In this document: positions 8,861-16,090 of the stretch, piece by piece
Position numbering within the stretch: position 1 is the stretch's first letter
Layout: every line of letters starts with the position of its first letter
Assembly (NCBI GenBank): GCA_904420205.1
Contig: CAJFUN010000018.1
Coordinates: 1 to 45,250 of the forward strand
DNA from: Candidatus Parachristensenella avicola
Lineage (GTDB): Bacteria > Bacillota > Clostridia > Christensenellales > UMGS416
Length of the DNA stretch: 45,250 bases
Direction of reading: 5' to 3'
Translations under genes and position numbers: made by a program
The notes under the pieces: generated by a model
What the model saw: only the letters and a program-made list of their open reading frames with translations
Database searches by the model: none
What the model was told of the DNA's origin: nothing

Positions 8861-9174
8861 ACAATATAATACCAGATACAACAATCAAATGCAATAGTTG
8901 ACAAGAAAAAACAACAAAGATTTTTTTGGTTATGCTGCCTATATGCCACCATGAGCATAGCGGATCGATAATAGCGACGGCTACAGAAGAGAAAAAACAC
9001 CGCTGGTGGGACTAACCAGCGGTGTTTTTCGGATGCGCATACCGTTGCATCCAAAGGGATGGGCAAGAGGTAAACCGTGGAAAGAGGAGAAACCACAGTG
9101 GAGGGAGCCCTCTTGCTGATGACAATATAATACCAGATATAACAACGAAATACAATAGACAACAAGAAAAAACA
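8731..9174. repeat. Direct repeat of about 184 bp (two copies)
   Basis: Copy 1 (8731-8914) and copy 2 (8992-9174) align over their whole length with few differences. They are separated by about 77 bp of AT-rich unrelated sequence. The repeat covers the candidate RNA plus its promoter, as if the whole transcription unit had been duplicated. Confidence 0.88.
8986..9121 (-). ncRNA. Candidate small RNA, copy 2
   Basis: Second copy of the same unit. The promoter is TTGTAT (9155-9150), a 17 bp spacer, then TATTAT (9132-9127). The CTCCTC loop, the GGATGC hairpin and the terminator stem with T run are all kept. In the first hairpin the change relative to copy 1 gives a G-U pair on the minus-strand RNA but a C-A mismatch on the plus strand, which supports the minus strand as the transcribed one. 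Most differences between copies lie outside the stems. Confidence 0.6.
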
Positions 9175-9187
9175 ATATAAAATTTAA

Positions 9188-9216
9188 TTCTGCCTATGCA
9201 AAAGCCCCGGCGATGC
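9188..9216 (-). terminator. Terminator of the PurF-like gene
   Basis: On the minus strand GCCTCGGC / GCCGGGGC with loop ATC, followed by TTTT. One pair in the stem is a U-G wobble. It lies about 25 bases after the PurF-like stop codon. Confidence 0.75.
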
Positions 9217-9240
9217 CGAGGCAGGAAAGAAGGGAGCGGG

Positions 9241-10644
9241 TTACTGCTTACCGCTCCAGCAATAGGTACACAGCTTGCAGGGTGAAACGCCAGTGGAAGC
9301 AATCATATCATCTAAGCGATGGTATTTCAGCGTGGTGAATTTGAGCTGGCGACGAATCTCATCGACCATGCGGCCATACTCGGGAGCGTCGGGGTCGGAA
9401 TAAGCCTCCAATTTCTTTTCCGCGCCGTCGCCCTCTATCTGGGCGATAACCCGGCGGGTAATGAGATCCATCTCGGACGAAGACCGGGAGAAATTAAGAT
9501 ATTTGCATCCGAACATCAGCGGCGGGCAGGCGGGACGCACGTGAACCTCCTTTGCGCCGCTGTGGTAAAGGAATTCCGTGGTTTTCCGCATCTGCGTGCC
9601 CCGCACCAATGAATCATCGATTAGAATCAACCGCTTATTCCGAATCAGATCGTCCACCGGAATCAGCTTCATCCGGGCGATTAGGTTGCGCTGGCTTTGC
9701 TTTTGCGGCATAAAGGAGCGAGGCCAGGTGGGCGTATATTTGATGAATGGCCGGGAGAAGGGGATCCCTGAGCGGTTGGCATAACCAATGGCGTGCGGCG
9801 TCCCTGAATCCGGGATTCCAGCTACGCTATCGGCCTGAACGTCGTCGCGGCGGGCTAGCATGTCGCCGCACTGGTAACGCATCTTTTCTACGTTTACGCC
9901 CTCGTAGCTGGAGGAGGGGTAGCCATAATACACCCATAGGAAGGTGCAGATTTTCATTTCTTCTCCGGGAGGGGTGATGACCTGAAGCGAATCGGGGGTA
10001 ATGAAGTCAATTTCTCCCGGCCCCAGTTCCTTAGCGTGATCATAACCTAAGTTTAGATAGGCAAAGGACTCGAAGGAGGCGCAATAAGCGCCAGGCTTCT
10101 TGCCGATAATGACCGGTGTGCGGCCCAGCTTATCGCGGGCAGCATAGATGCCGTCGGGCGTGAGCACCAGAATTGACATGGAGCCGTCGATCAGGCTTTG
10201 GGCATATTGGATACCTTCGGCAATGGTATCCTTGCGGTTAATAAGGGCGGCAGTAAGCTCGGTAGCGTTGATGTCGCCGCCGCTCATCTCCAAAAAATGC
10301 GTAGCGCCTTCGGTAAAGGCACGCTGTACCAGTGCGTCCACGTTGTTGATTCTGCCGACGGTTGTAATGGCGAAATTCCCCAAATGGGAGCGGACAATCA
10401 GGGGCTGAGGCTCGTTGTCTGAGATGCACCCGATCCCCAAGGAGCCCTTCATTTCGTCCACGTCATGCTCAAATTTCGTGCGGAACGGCGAGTTTTCTAT
10501 GTTATGGATGGCACGCTGAAAGCCGTTTTCCCCATATACGGCCATACCGCCCCGCTTTGTGCCCAGATGGGAATGATAATCCGTCCCGAAAAAAAGATCA
10601 AACACACAGTCGTTTTTAGAAGCAACCCCGAAAAATCCGCCCAC
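9241..10644 (-). CDS. PurF-like amidophosphoribosyltransferase homologue lacking the glutaminase cysteine
   Basis: 467 residues. The two-domain plan of glutamine PRPP amidotransferase is kept: an N-terminal Ntn-hydrolase-like domain and a C-terminal phosphoribosyltransferase domain with the PRPP loop LILIDDSLVRGTQMRK (about 337-352). True PurF proteins expose a nucleophilic Cys at the mature N-terminus (M-CGIFGV). Here the frame begins GTG-GGC-GGA, giving MGGFFGV, so Gly replaces Cys. The usual QHRGQESAG block reads GTKRGGMAV. Glutamine hydrolysis by the classic route should therefore be impossible. It may use ammonia, have another role, or be regulatory. The start is a GTG preceded by AAAGGAG; an extended -10 lies upstream. 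Cysteines cluster at the C-terminus (CKLCTYC). Confidence 0.85.
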   Translation of the reverse strand: MGGFFGVASKNDCVFDLFFGTDYHSHLGTKRGGMAVYGENGFQRAIHNIENSPFRTKFEHDVDEMKGSLGIGCISDNEPQPLIVRSHLGNFAITTVGRINNVDALVQRAFTEGATHFLEMSGGDINATELTAALINRKDTIAEGIQYAQSLIDGSMSILVLTPDGIYAARDKLGRTPVIIGKKPGAYCASFESFAYLNLGYDHAKELGPGEIDFITPDSLQVITPPGEEMKICTFLWVYYGYPSSSYEGVNVEKMRYQCGDMLARRDDVQADSVAGIPDSGTPHAIGYANRSGIPFSRPFIKYTPTWPRSFMPQKQSQRNLIARMKLIPVDDLIRNKRLILIDDSLVRGTQMRKTTEFLYHSGAKEVHVRPACPPLMFGCKYLNFSRSSSEMDLITRRVIAQIEGDGAEKKLEAYSDPDAPEYGRMVDEIRRQLKFTTLKYHRLDDMIASTGVSPCKLCTYCWSGKQ

Positions 10645-10729
10645 TTATTTTATCTCCTTTGCTATAACGGAAAAGCGCCTGGCAGGCTTCGCGCCATACC
10701 GGGCTCTCTCCAAAAATTTTCACATCGCC

Positions 10730-10738
10730 ATTATACCA
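10730..10738 (-). promoter_or_regulatory. Extended -10 promoter of the PurF-like gene
   Basis: TGG directly precedes TATAAT on the minus strand (10735-10730), about 86 bases before the GTG start. No strong -35 is seen. Confidence 0.55.
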
Positions 10739-10833
10739 CACCTTTGGCGTTTTTCCTCTGCGGATTTGTTATGCGATTCGTGGAAAATTGCGGGACGGTT
10801 AAGCAAAGCGCGTCGGCTGCGCTCTAGGTCGGC

Positions 10834-11076
10834 TTACCGGCGCAGGCGCTCTCCGCACCAGGTGCAGTAGCCGCCTACGGCTGCCCCCAGCCGGTGCCCG
10901 CAGATCGGGCAGCGCCAGAAAAGCCGATGAATAATGCACACGGCGACCAACGCAAGCACGGCGGCGGCCGCACACGGCACCCGGACGGAACTGCCGCCGA
11001 TATAGGCGACCCATCCCAGTATCACGGCGGCAGCACCTAACTTTACCATAACGGTCGCACATACCCTCAGGGACAT
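10834..11076 (-). CDS. Small membrane protein with C-terminal zinc ribbon
   Basis: 80 residues. Two hydrophobic segments (about 8-26 and 35-52) are followed by CPICG (about 56-60) and CTWCG (about 71-75), a four-cysteine zinc-ribbon pattern. The ribosome site GGAGG is 9 bases before the ATG. No family name can be given. It lies about 90 bases downstream of the carboxypeptidase gene on the same strand with no clear terminator between, so the two may be co-transcribed. Confidence 0.7.
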   Translation of the reverse strand: MSLRVCATVMVKLGAAAVILGWVAYIGGSSVRVPCAAAAVLALVAVCIIHRLFWRCPICGHRLGAAVGGYCTWCGERLRR

Positions 11077-11163
11077 ATCCCCACCTCCTGCTCTAGGGTA
11101 TTCGTTCGGCGGGGAAAAACTGTCTGTCCGACTTTTGTTCAGCTCAAAAAAACATATCGGAGC

Positions 11164-11964
11164 TTACCGTTCGACGTATTCTTCCAAGCACATTCCCAGG
11201 CGCTGCATATCGGAGGCGGCTTCCGCACCCACGTAGCGAATATGCCAAGGCTCGTGGATGATCCCCGTAACCTCAGTTTTGTCGGAGGGATAGCGGATGA
11301 CGAAACCGTATTTGGGCCCATTCTCCAAAAGCCAGCGTTCCTGATCGCTTCCGGCGAAGCTGTCCAGCAAGTTATCCGTCCCGGCCAGATCAAAAGCATA
11401 CCCGGTATGATGCTCACTGTCGCCTGGGCGCGTAACCTCCTGGGATGCGACTTGCTCGGCATTGGACATGGGCGTGCCGGATGCGATGACGCGCTGCACC
11501 TTATTTTGGAAAAGCTTGTCTTGATAGTCTACGCTGCGATAAGCGCTTACGATGATGAGCGGCCCGGCCCCTTCGGCTGCCATGGCGTCAGCCATTTGTT
11601 GCAGCGCCAGGACGGCTTCGGACTGAGCGCGCATTTCTTTATTTTTCAGCCGGATGTTTTGGCAGCTGATCTGCTGGGCGATTGTGCATAGCCCTTGCGG
11701 CGTGCCCCCGGTCCAGGGGTGGTTGCTGTTTACCAGCACCAAGCGGTCAGGCACGCCTCCGGCAGCTTGTATTGGCTGCGTCGTCGTCCCGACGGATAGG
11801 AAAGTAGGAGACGCTGCGCCGGATATAGGCTGAGGGGAAGGGAAGAAGGGACTGGCCTCCGGCTTTGCCAGGGAGGCGTCGGGCCTCAGCAGCATGGCTA
11901 CCGCGGCCAGCGCCGCGCCCAAGACCGCTACTAGGCCCCACTGAATCATTGCGTTCTTTTTCAT
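11164..11964 (-). CDS. VanY/M15-family D-alanyl-D-alanine carboxypeptidase
   Basis: Removes the terminal D-Ala from peptidoglycan stem peptides outside the membrane. 266 residues. Residues 6-26 form a signal anchor, followed by a Ser/Pro-rich linker. The M15B catalytic domain shows SAYRSVDYQ (140-148), the zinc motif S183-x-H185-x2-G-x-A-x-D192 (SEHHTGYAFD), and E238-P-W-H241, giving the expected zinc ligands His185, Asp192 and His241 with catalytic Glu238. There are no vancomycin-cluster neighbours (no vanH, vanA or vanX), so this is more likely a housekeeping wall-trimming enzyme than a resistance gene. The start has AGGTGA 8 bases upstream. Confidence 0.92.
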   Translation of the reverse strand: MKKNAMIQWGLVAVLGAALAAVAMLLRPDASLAKPEASPFFPSPQPISGAASPTFLSVGTTTQPIQAAGGVPDRLVLVNSNHPWTGGTPQGLCTIAQQISCQNIRLKNKEMRAQSEAVLALQQMADAMAAEGAGPLIIVSAYRSVDYQDKLFQNKVQRVIASGTPMSNAEQVASQEVTRPGDSEHHTGYAFDLAGTDNLLDSFAGSDQERWLLENGPKYGFVIRYPSDKTEVTGIIHEPWHIRYVGAEAASDMQRLGMCLEEYVER

Positions 11965-12062
11965 GTTTCACCTCACGGGAGGTATTGTAGCCGGTTCGGT
12001 GAAAACAAGTCCTCTTATGGATGTAAGCGGCCGGTAAGAATTCCGTTGGAAAAAGATATGCG

Positions 12063-12108
12063 CGCTTAGCAAAGGGACGGCGCACATGCGCCGTCCCTTT
12101 GCTAAGCG
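12063..12108. repeat. Perfect 22 bp inverted repeat with 2-base loop
   Basis: CGCTTAGCAAAGGGACGGCG plus CA forms the left arm, and the exact reverse complement follows after only two bases. It starts 2 bases after the merR stop codon. There is no T run directly after it; on the minus strand a five-T run comes about 10 bases later. It may act as a rho-independent-like terminator or transcript stabiliser, or it may be a small repeat element. Confidence 0.85.
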
Positions 12109-12110
12109 AA

Positions 12111-12980
12111 CTATGGGGTCAGAAGATTGGCCACATCGGGGTATTGAGCGAGAAAAAGGGCGTTTGCTGTATCCAAACTGCGGCAATAGGCATCATAACG
12201 AGGGCTTAGCCGCCGCATGGCAGGCAGGAATACGCTTTCATATCCGCTCTGGCGGGAAAAATCAATCAGCGCCTGACGCAGCTGGTACACTGGAGAGGCA
12301 TGGTAATCCGCCGCGCGTAAATACTCCATGTATGCCTCAAGGGATGGACGGTGATCATCAAGATATTGGGCGGGATTTTTTGCAAGCTGACGCATATGCG
12401 CGGCCTGTATGGATAGGAAGGCGTCATCCATGCCCTGGCTGGCTTCTTCGAGCATTTCCCGCAGATCCTGCGGTAGCTTCAGCTCTACGCTGTCGAGAAA
12501 AGCGATCACAGTGCTGAACGCATCCTGCTGTGCCTGTGTCGTGATGGGCTCTCCCAGGAAGGCGCCGAAGTGCAGGCTAAGGTATTGGCCGTAGTAGCCT
12601 GGAAAGCAGGTCAGCAGGCGGGATAAAATGGAACGTTTGCTTTCCAGTGCGTCCATCTGCCGCGTCGCGCGATCAAAATCGCCATCTTCTGCCAGGGTGT
12701 CCAGCAGTTCCATCCGCTCTTGATATTCCGCCCATTGGAGTCGCAGCCGCCGCGCCGCGTCTTTTATTCCGTCAGGACTGTCCAGAGCCGTCCGAACCTG
12801 TTCCAGGGATAGGCCAAGCCTCCGCAGCAGCGCGATCCGCTTGAGCGATTCCACATCGTCCCGCGAAAAGTCCCGATATCCATTCTCCCTCAAAGATGGC
12901 TGGATAAGCCCTTGCCTTTCATAATACAAGATGGCTTTGCGAGTCAGCCCGCTGGCCTGACATGCCTGATGTATACGCAT
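12111..12980 (-). CDS. MerR-family transcriptional regulator with a long effector domain
   Basis: 289 residues from the ATG at 12980, which has GGAGG about 10 bases upstream; an in-frame ATG at 13013 overlaps the promoter and lacks a site. The N-terminus is a MerR winged helix (MRIHQACQASGLTRKAILYY, then GYRDFSRDDVESL and LRRLGLSLEQVR). A dimerisation helix and a helical effector domain of about 170 residues follow, larger than in metal sensors and more like multidrug or TipA-type regulators. The ligand is unknown. Its own promoter has the 19 bp spacer typical of MerR control, so it is probably autoregulated. The acetyltransferase gene lies just upstream on the same strand. Confidence 0.88.
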   Translation of the reverse strand: MRIHQACQASGLTRKAILYYERQGLIQPSLRENGYRDFSRDDVESLKRIALLRRLGLSLEQVRTALDSPDGIKDAARRLRLQWAEYQERMELLDTLAEDGDFDRATRQMDALESKRSILSRLLTCFPGYYGQYLSLHFGAFLGEPITTQAQQDAFSTVIAFLDSVELKLPQDLREMLEEASQGMDDAFLSIQAAHMRQLAKNPAQYLDDHRPSLEAYMEYLRAADYHASPVYQLRQALIDFSRQSGYESVFLPAMRRLSPRYDAYCRSLDTANALFLAQYPDVANLLTP

Positions 12981-13001
12981 GATCGATCCACCTCCGGCTT
13001 T

Positions 13002-13032
13002 AGGATAAACCATACCCCAAGGGACAAGTCAA
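13002..13032 (-). promoter_or_regulatory. MerR-type promoter of the merR gene (19 bp spacer)
   Basis: On the minus strand TTGACT (13032-13027) and TATCCT (13007-13002) are 19 bp apart, with a small CCCTTGGG dyad in the spacer. Overlong spacers of this kind are typical of promoters that MerR proteins untwist and activate. Confidence 0.55.
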
Positions 13033-13039
13033 GGTGATC

Positions 13040-13705
13040 CTAAGCCTCTTGGCTCATTATATATGCTTGTAGCTGGCATTTCACCGCGGCGAGGTCGGGA
13101 TCGCAAAGCAACGGGAGAAAATCGACCAGCTGCTGAGGATCGAAGTCCCACCATCGGATTTTCAGCAGAAGGGCGATCATCTCTTCGTCGAATCGTTTTT
13201 TTATCAAGCGCGCAGGATTGCCTCCTACCACGGCATAGGGCGGTACGTCCTTGGTCACCACCGAGTAGGCGGCGACGATTGCGCCGTCGCCTATCTTCAC
13301 GCCGGGCATGATAACACTTTCTCGGCCGATCCACACGTCATTCCCGATAACAAGATCCCCCTTAAAGGGTAGCTGAGCCATGTGATCGGGTGTACGCTCC
13401 TGCCATAGACCGCCGAAAACGTGGAAGGGATAGGTGGTCACGCTGCTAATGCGATGGTTGGCCGGCCCCATGATAAAGGTCGTCCCCGAGGCAATGGAAC
13501 AAAATTTGCCAATGATGAGCTTATCTCCAAATTCCGGATAGTTAAAGAGCACGTTGTTCTTTTCAAAATCCGTAGGCGCTACCGGGTCATCATAATAAGT
13601 ATAGTCGCCTATGAAAATGTTTGGCGCCGTGACTACGTTTTTGAGGAAGCAGGATGTATGATATGCGTTGGGAAAAACGACGTTGGGATCGGGAATTTGA
13701 TGCAT
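13040..13705 (-). CDS. Vat-type (streptogramin A) xenobiotic O-acetyltransferase homologue
   Basis: 221 residues of left-handed beta-helix type. It resembles virginiamycin/streptogramin A acetyltransferases throughout: GDYTYYDD, then [19 protein letters not shown], then GPANHR with the likely catalytic His84, then [29 protein letters not shown] and the C-terminal KIRWWDFD. These enzymes acetylate a hydroxyl of streptogramin A using acetyl-CoA. Whether this chromosomal copy gives resistance is not known; several homologues act on other xenobiotics. I chose the ATG at 13705 because GGAG lies 6 bases upstream; an upstream in-frame ATG at 13717 has no site. It lies just before the MerR gene, which could be its regulator. 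Confidence 0.88.
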   Translation of the reverse strand: MHQIPDPNVVFPNAYHTSCFLKNVVTAPNIFIGDYTYYDDPVAPTDFEKNNVLFNYPEFGDKLIIGKFCSIASGTTFIMGPANHRISSVTTYPFHVFGGLWQERTPDHMAQLPFKGDLVIGNDVWIGRESVIMPGVKIGDGAIVAAYSVVTKDVPPYAVVGGNPARLIKKRFDEEMIALLLKIRWWDFDPQQLVDFLPLLCDPDLAAVKCQLQAYIMSQEA

Positions 13706-13743
13706 AGGGAACTCCATTCAGTTTGTTGTTGAAGAACATAGAA

Positions 13744-13793
13744 AAAATACGCCTCCTCCGTGGCGCTGGCTGCGCGGTGCTGGAAGAGGCGAA
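13744..13793 (-). terminator. Terminator of the galactonate operon
   Basis: On the minus strand CGCCTCTTCC pairs with GGAGGAGGCG (one mismatch) around an inner GCGC stem, then TA and six T. It follows the lipoprotein gene. Confidence 0.75.
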
Positions 13794-13809
13794 AGGCTAA
13801 AACAGCAGG

Positions 13810-14499
13810 TTATCCGCCATTTTCGCTAAGTGGAGCAACGATCCAGTGAATAGCGGTGATCCGTTGGCTTTCAGCGTCGATGGTATAGACTAGTTGTGCG
13901 TGCTCCTCCTCCATATAGGCCAGCGGTTGTGAGAGCGCTTCCGCATCATAGTCCGATATAGGCGCGGTCAGCAGGATGGTATAGCTGGTATCGCCCATCA
14001 GCGCAAGCTTTTCACCCCTGGGTGGCAGGCCATCTGCCTGTTCATAATAGGGCGTGCCTTCCCCAACTAAACCATATGCTGATTCCACCATGGATACAGG
14101 ATCGCCCATCCGAAGGCCGCGGGGTCCGGCTAGCTCTACGTCATGAAAATCGGCTTCGGTCAGCACCCCCTGTGTAAAGGTAAGCCGGTTGGCACCATAG
14201 CTCAGTACGATCAGCGTTTCGCCGGATCCAGGATCCGTCTGCGTTTGCTCCGCGTCGGGCGTACCGAGGGCAGCTTTGGCCGCATCAAGACTGCAACCGG
14301 CCGAAACCGGGCCACAGACCAGATCCGAGGGAGCAAAAGGTCCCTGAACTAGTTCGGAAGCAGCTGTAGTTGGGTTAGCTTCTGGGGGTGCGCTGGTGGT
14401 GGAAGATGCAGTAGGAGGTTCGGCCTCGGCCAACGGAATAGGACCGCTGCAACCGCTGACCCAAAGCATGATGAGAAGAAGAAGGGATAAAATGCGCAT
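13810..14499 (-). CDS. Lipoprotein of unknown function, last gene of the galactonate operon
   Basis: 229 residues. The signal peptide MRILSLLLLIMLWVSGC ends in a lipobox with the lipid-modified Cys17, followed by a Ser/Thr/Pro-rich spacer. Two modules with the pattern G-x-S...A-x-x-x-LG-x-P (around ALGTPDAEQ) and GLRMGDPVSMVESAYG resemble the short alpha/beta repeat seen in BamE/SmpA-like and DUF4309-type lipoproteins. The function is unknown. AGGAG lies inside the end of the aldolase gene, and the ATG is only a few bases after the aldolase stop, so translation is coupled. It could help sugar acid capture, but nothing in the sequence proves this. Confidence 0.8.
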   Translation of the reverse strand: MRILSLLLLIMLWVSGCSGPIPLAEAEPPTASSTTSAPPEANPTTAASELVQGPFAPSDLVCGPVSAGCSLDAAKAALGTPDAEQTQTDPGSGETLIVLSYGANRLTFTQGVLTEADFHDVELAGPRGLRMGDPVSMVESAYGLVGEGTPYYEQADGLPPRGEKLALMGDTSYTILLTAPISDYDAEALSQPLAYMEEEHAQLVYTIDAESQRITAIHWIVAPLSENGG

Positions 14500-14502
14500 A
14501 AA

Positions 14503-15159
14503 TTACTCCTGTGGATAAGATGAATCGGAGATAAGGTCGAGATAGCGACGGGCCTTGTAGGTCAATTCGGCATAATCTTCCCGCTCGATAGCCTTAGCGT
14601 CCACCAGCGCGCCGCCCAGGCCTAGGCCGGCGCAGCCAGCGGCAAGATACTGAGCAGCGTTTTCCAGATCTATGCCGCCGACAGCGAAAAAGGGAACCCG
14701 GTCAAAGGGGGCGCGCAACTGGCGGACGTAGGCTGCGCCCAAAGCGCCGGCAGGGAAGAGCTTTAGGACCCGCGCGCCGGCATCCAGCGCCTGGGCCACG
14801 TCGGTCGGCGTCATCACCCCGGGCAGAGGCAGCGCTTCAGCCTCAAGCGCCGCTTTGATTACGGCCGGATCAGTGTGAGGGCATACAAGGAATGAAGCGC
14901 CGGCATCCAGGGCATCCCGAGCTGCCGCGCGCCCCAGCACCGTACCTGCGCCGATGGACATATCCGTATGCGCAAAGGCTCGGCTCAGCGCTTGAATGCT
15001 GTCCAGCGCTCCCTGAGAGTTCATGGTAACCTCAATAAATCGTACGCCGCCAGCATAGAGCGCCTCGGCGGCCGGAATCAGGCGTTCGCAAGGAATATGG
15101 CGCGCAATGGCGACTAACGGCACGGACAAAAGCTTTTGCTCAAGCTGTTTAGCGGTCAT
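14503..15159 (-). CDS. dgoA: 2-dehydro-3-deoxy-6-phosphogalactonate (KDPGal/KDPG) aldolase
   Basis: Splits 2-keto-3-deoxy-6-phosphogalactonate into pyruvate and glyceraldehyde 3-phosphate. 218 residues, normal for class I KDPG-type aldolases. Glu43 lies in RFIEVTMNS, and the Schiff-base Lys133 in RVLKLFPA, at the same number as in E. coli Eda. GAGTVL and AVGGI are the phosphate and sugar loops. Sequence alone cannot separate KDPG from KDPGal use, but the dgoK and dgoD neighbours argue for galactonate. AGGAG lies 7 bases before the ATG. The gene overlaps the end of dgoK by 11 bases. Confidence 0.92.
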   Translation of the reverse strand: MTAKQLEQKLLSVPLVAIARHIPCERLIPAAEALYAGGVRFIEVTMNSQGALDSIQALSRAFAHTDMSIGAGTVLGRAAARDALDAGASFLVCPHTDPAVIKAALEAEALPLPGVMTPTDVAQALDAGARVLKLFPAGALGAAYVRQLRAPFDRVPFFAVGGIDLENAAQYLAAGCAGLGLGGALVDAKAIEREDYAELTYKARRYLDLISDSSYPQE

Positions 15160-16090
15160 GATCCATCTCCTCTCTATTTTGATAGGCCAGCCACGCCCCG
15201 GCCGGCGCTAGTGCGTCGCTTTCCGATTGGGTGAGGACGGTAAGGTCCAGACTGGGCCAGCGCTGCGCAAGCAGGAAAGCCAATATCTGAGCAAAGCTTT
15301 CTCGGCCGTAGAGCACCACTTGGTCGGAAAGCGTCTGCAGCCATGGCGTAAGCATCATGATATCCTGCTGGGCAAAGGCCCCCAGCGCCCATCCCATCCG
15401 CGCTCCCATGGGGAGCTTTTCCCGGATGTCCATCAGCCGCAGCGCAAATAGCACCCGAGGAAGCCCTTCCTTTTCGGCTGCCTTCGCCCCTTCCATAGCC
15501 CAATCCAAGTCGTATGCGTCGGTTAGTTGGAGGCTGGAGGACAAAAGCGTGTGTTCTGCAGCGGCCATGAATAGCTCGCCGGTCATGGCGGTGGACGAGC
15601 CGGTAAGCACTCCGTCCGTCACTTGAAGCGCCTTGTGATGGCTGCCCAGGTGGACGAAGAGGCGGCGACCGGATACGCCATGGAGCGACAGATAGCCGGC
15701 AAGCTCCGTTTCTTCGCCCCGGATGATATCGCCGGAAGCAGGAGAGGAGCCGGGCTCGCCCATACGCACGCCGGGAATAAAGTAAAAGGGCAACTTGCTT
15801 AGATTAGGAAAATCGTGACGCAGCGGCCGTAAACGATCCAGCGGCAAAGGTCCGGGCACATGGGGAATCTCTATTAGCCCTGTGGGGGAGGTAATCATAC
15901 CGGAGAACATCACAGCCTGCGCCCTTGAACCACGGGCTTCGTGCAAGAGCGCCGATAGCGCGGAAGCGATGGCTTTCGGGCCGTCTCGCGCCCCAGCCTG
16001 CGCCTGGAAGCTTTGAATAACCCGACCGTCTTCCACCAGCCGCAATCGGGTGTTGGTGGTGCCGGAGTCCACTGCCAACAGCCTTACCAT
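15149..16090 (-). CDS. dgoK: 2-dehydro-3-deoxygalactonokinase
   Basis: Phosphorylates 2-keto-3-deoxygalactonate with ATP, feeding the aldolase. 313 residues from the ATG at 16090. The N-terminal phosphate-binding motif is LLAVDSGTTNTRLR. Conserved family blocks include GMITSPTGLIEIPHVPGPL, FIPGVR, DIIRGEETE (about 123-131) and LGSHHKAL. I chose the internal ATG over an in-frame start at 16135 because the latter would give an N-terminal extension before the nucleotide motif. The chosen ATG overlaps the dgoD stop codon (ATGGTAA), which implies coupling. Confidence 0.93.
   Translation of the reverse strand: MVRLLAVDSGTTNTRLRLVEDGRVIQSFQAQAGARDGPKAIASALSALLHEARGSRAQAVMFSGMITSPTGLIEIPHVPGPLPLDRLRPLRHDFPNLSKLPFYFIPGVRMGEPGSSPASGDIIRGEETELAGYLSLHGVSGRRLFVHLGSHHKALQVTDGVLTGSSTAMTGELFMAAAEHTLLSSSLQLTDAYDLDWAMEGAKAAEKEGLPRVLFALRLMDIREKLPMGARMGWALGAFAQQDIMMLTPWLQTLSDQVVLYGRESFAQILAFLLAQRWPSLDLTVLTQSESDALAPAGAWLAYQNREEMDHDR

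Noticed and set aside
8638..9302. Minus-strand frames across the duplicated units
   Set aside because: They run through terminator hairpins and lack ribosome sites; repetition of the same low-complexity peptide follows from the DNA duplication.
11164..11964. Vancomycin resistance vanY
   Set aside because: No vanRS, vanH, vanA/B or vanX nearby; M15 carboxypeptidases are common housekeeping enzymes.
11164..11964. Phage endolysin role for the M15 peptidase
   Set aside because: It has a signal anchor and lies more than 5 kb outside the phage block next to host genes.
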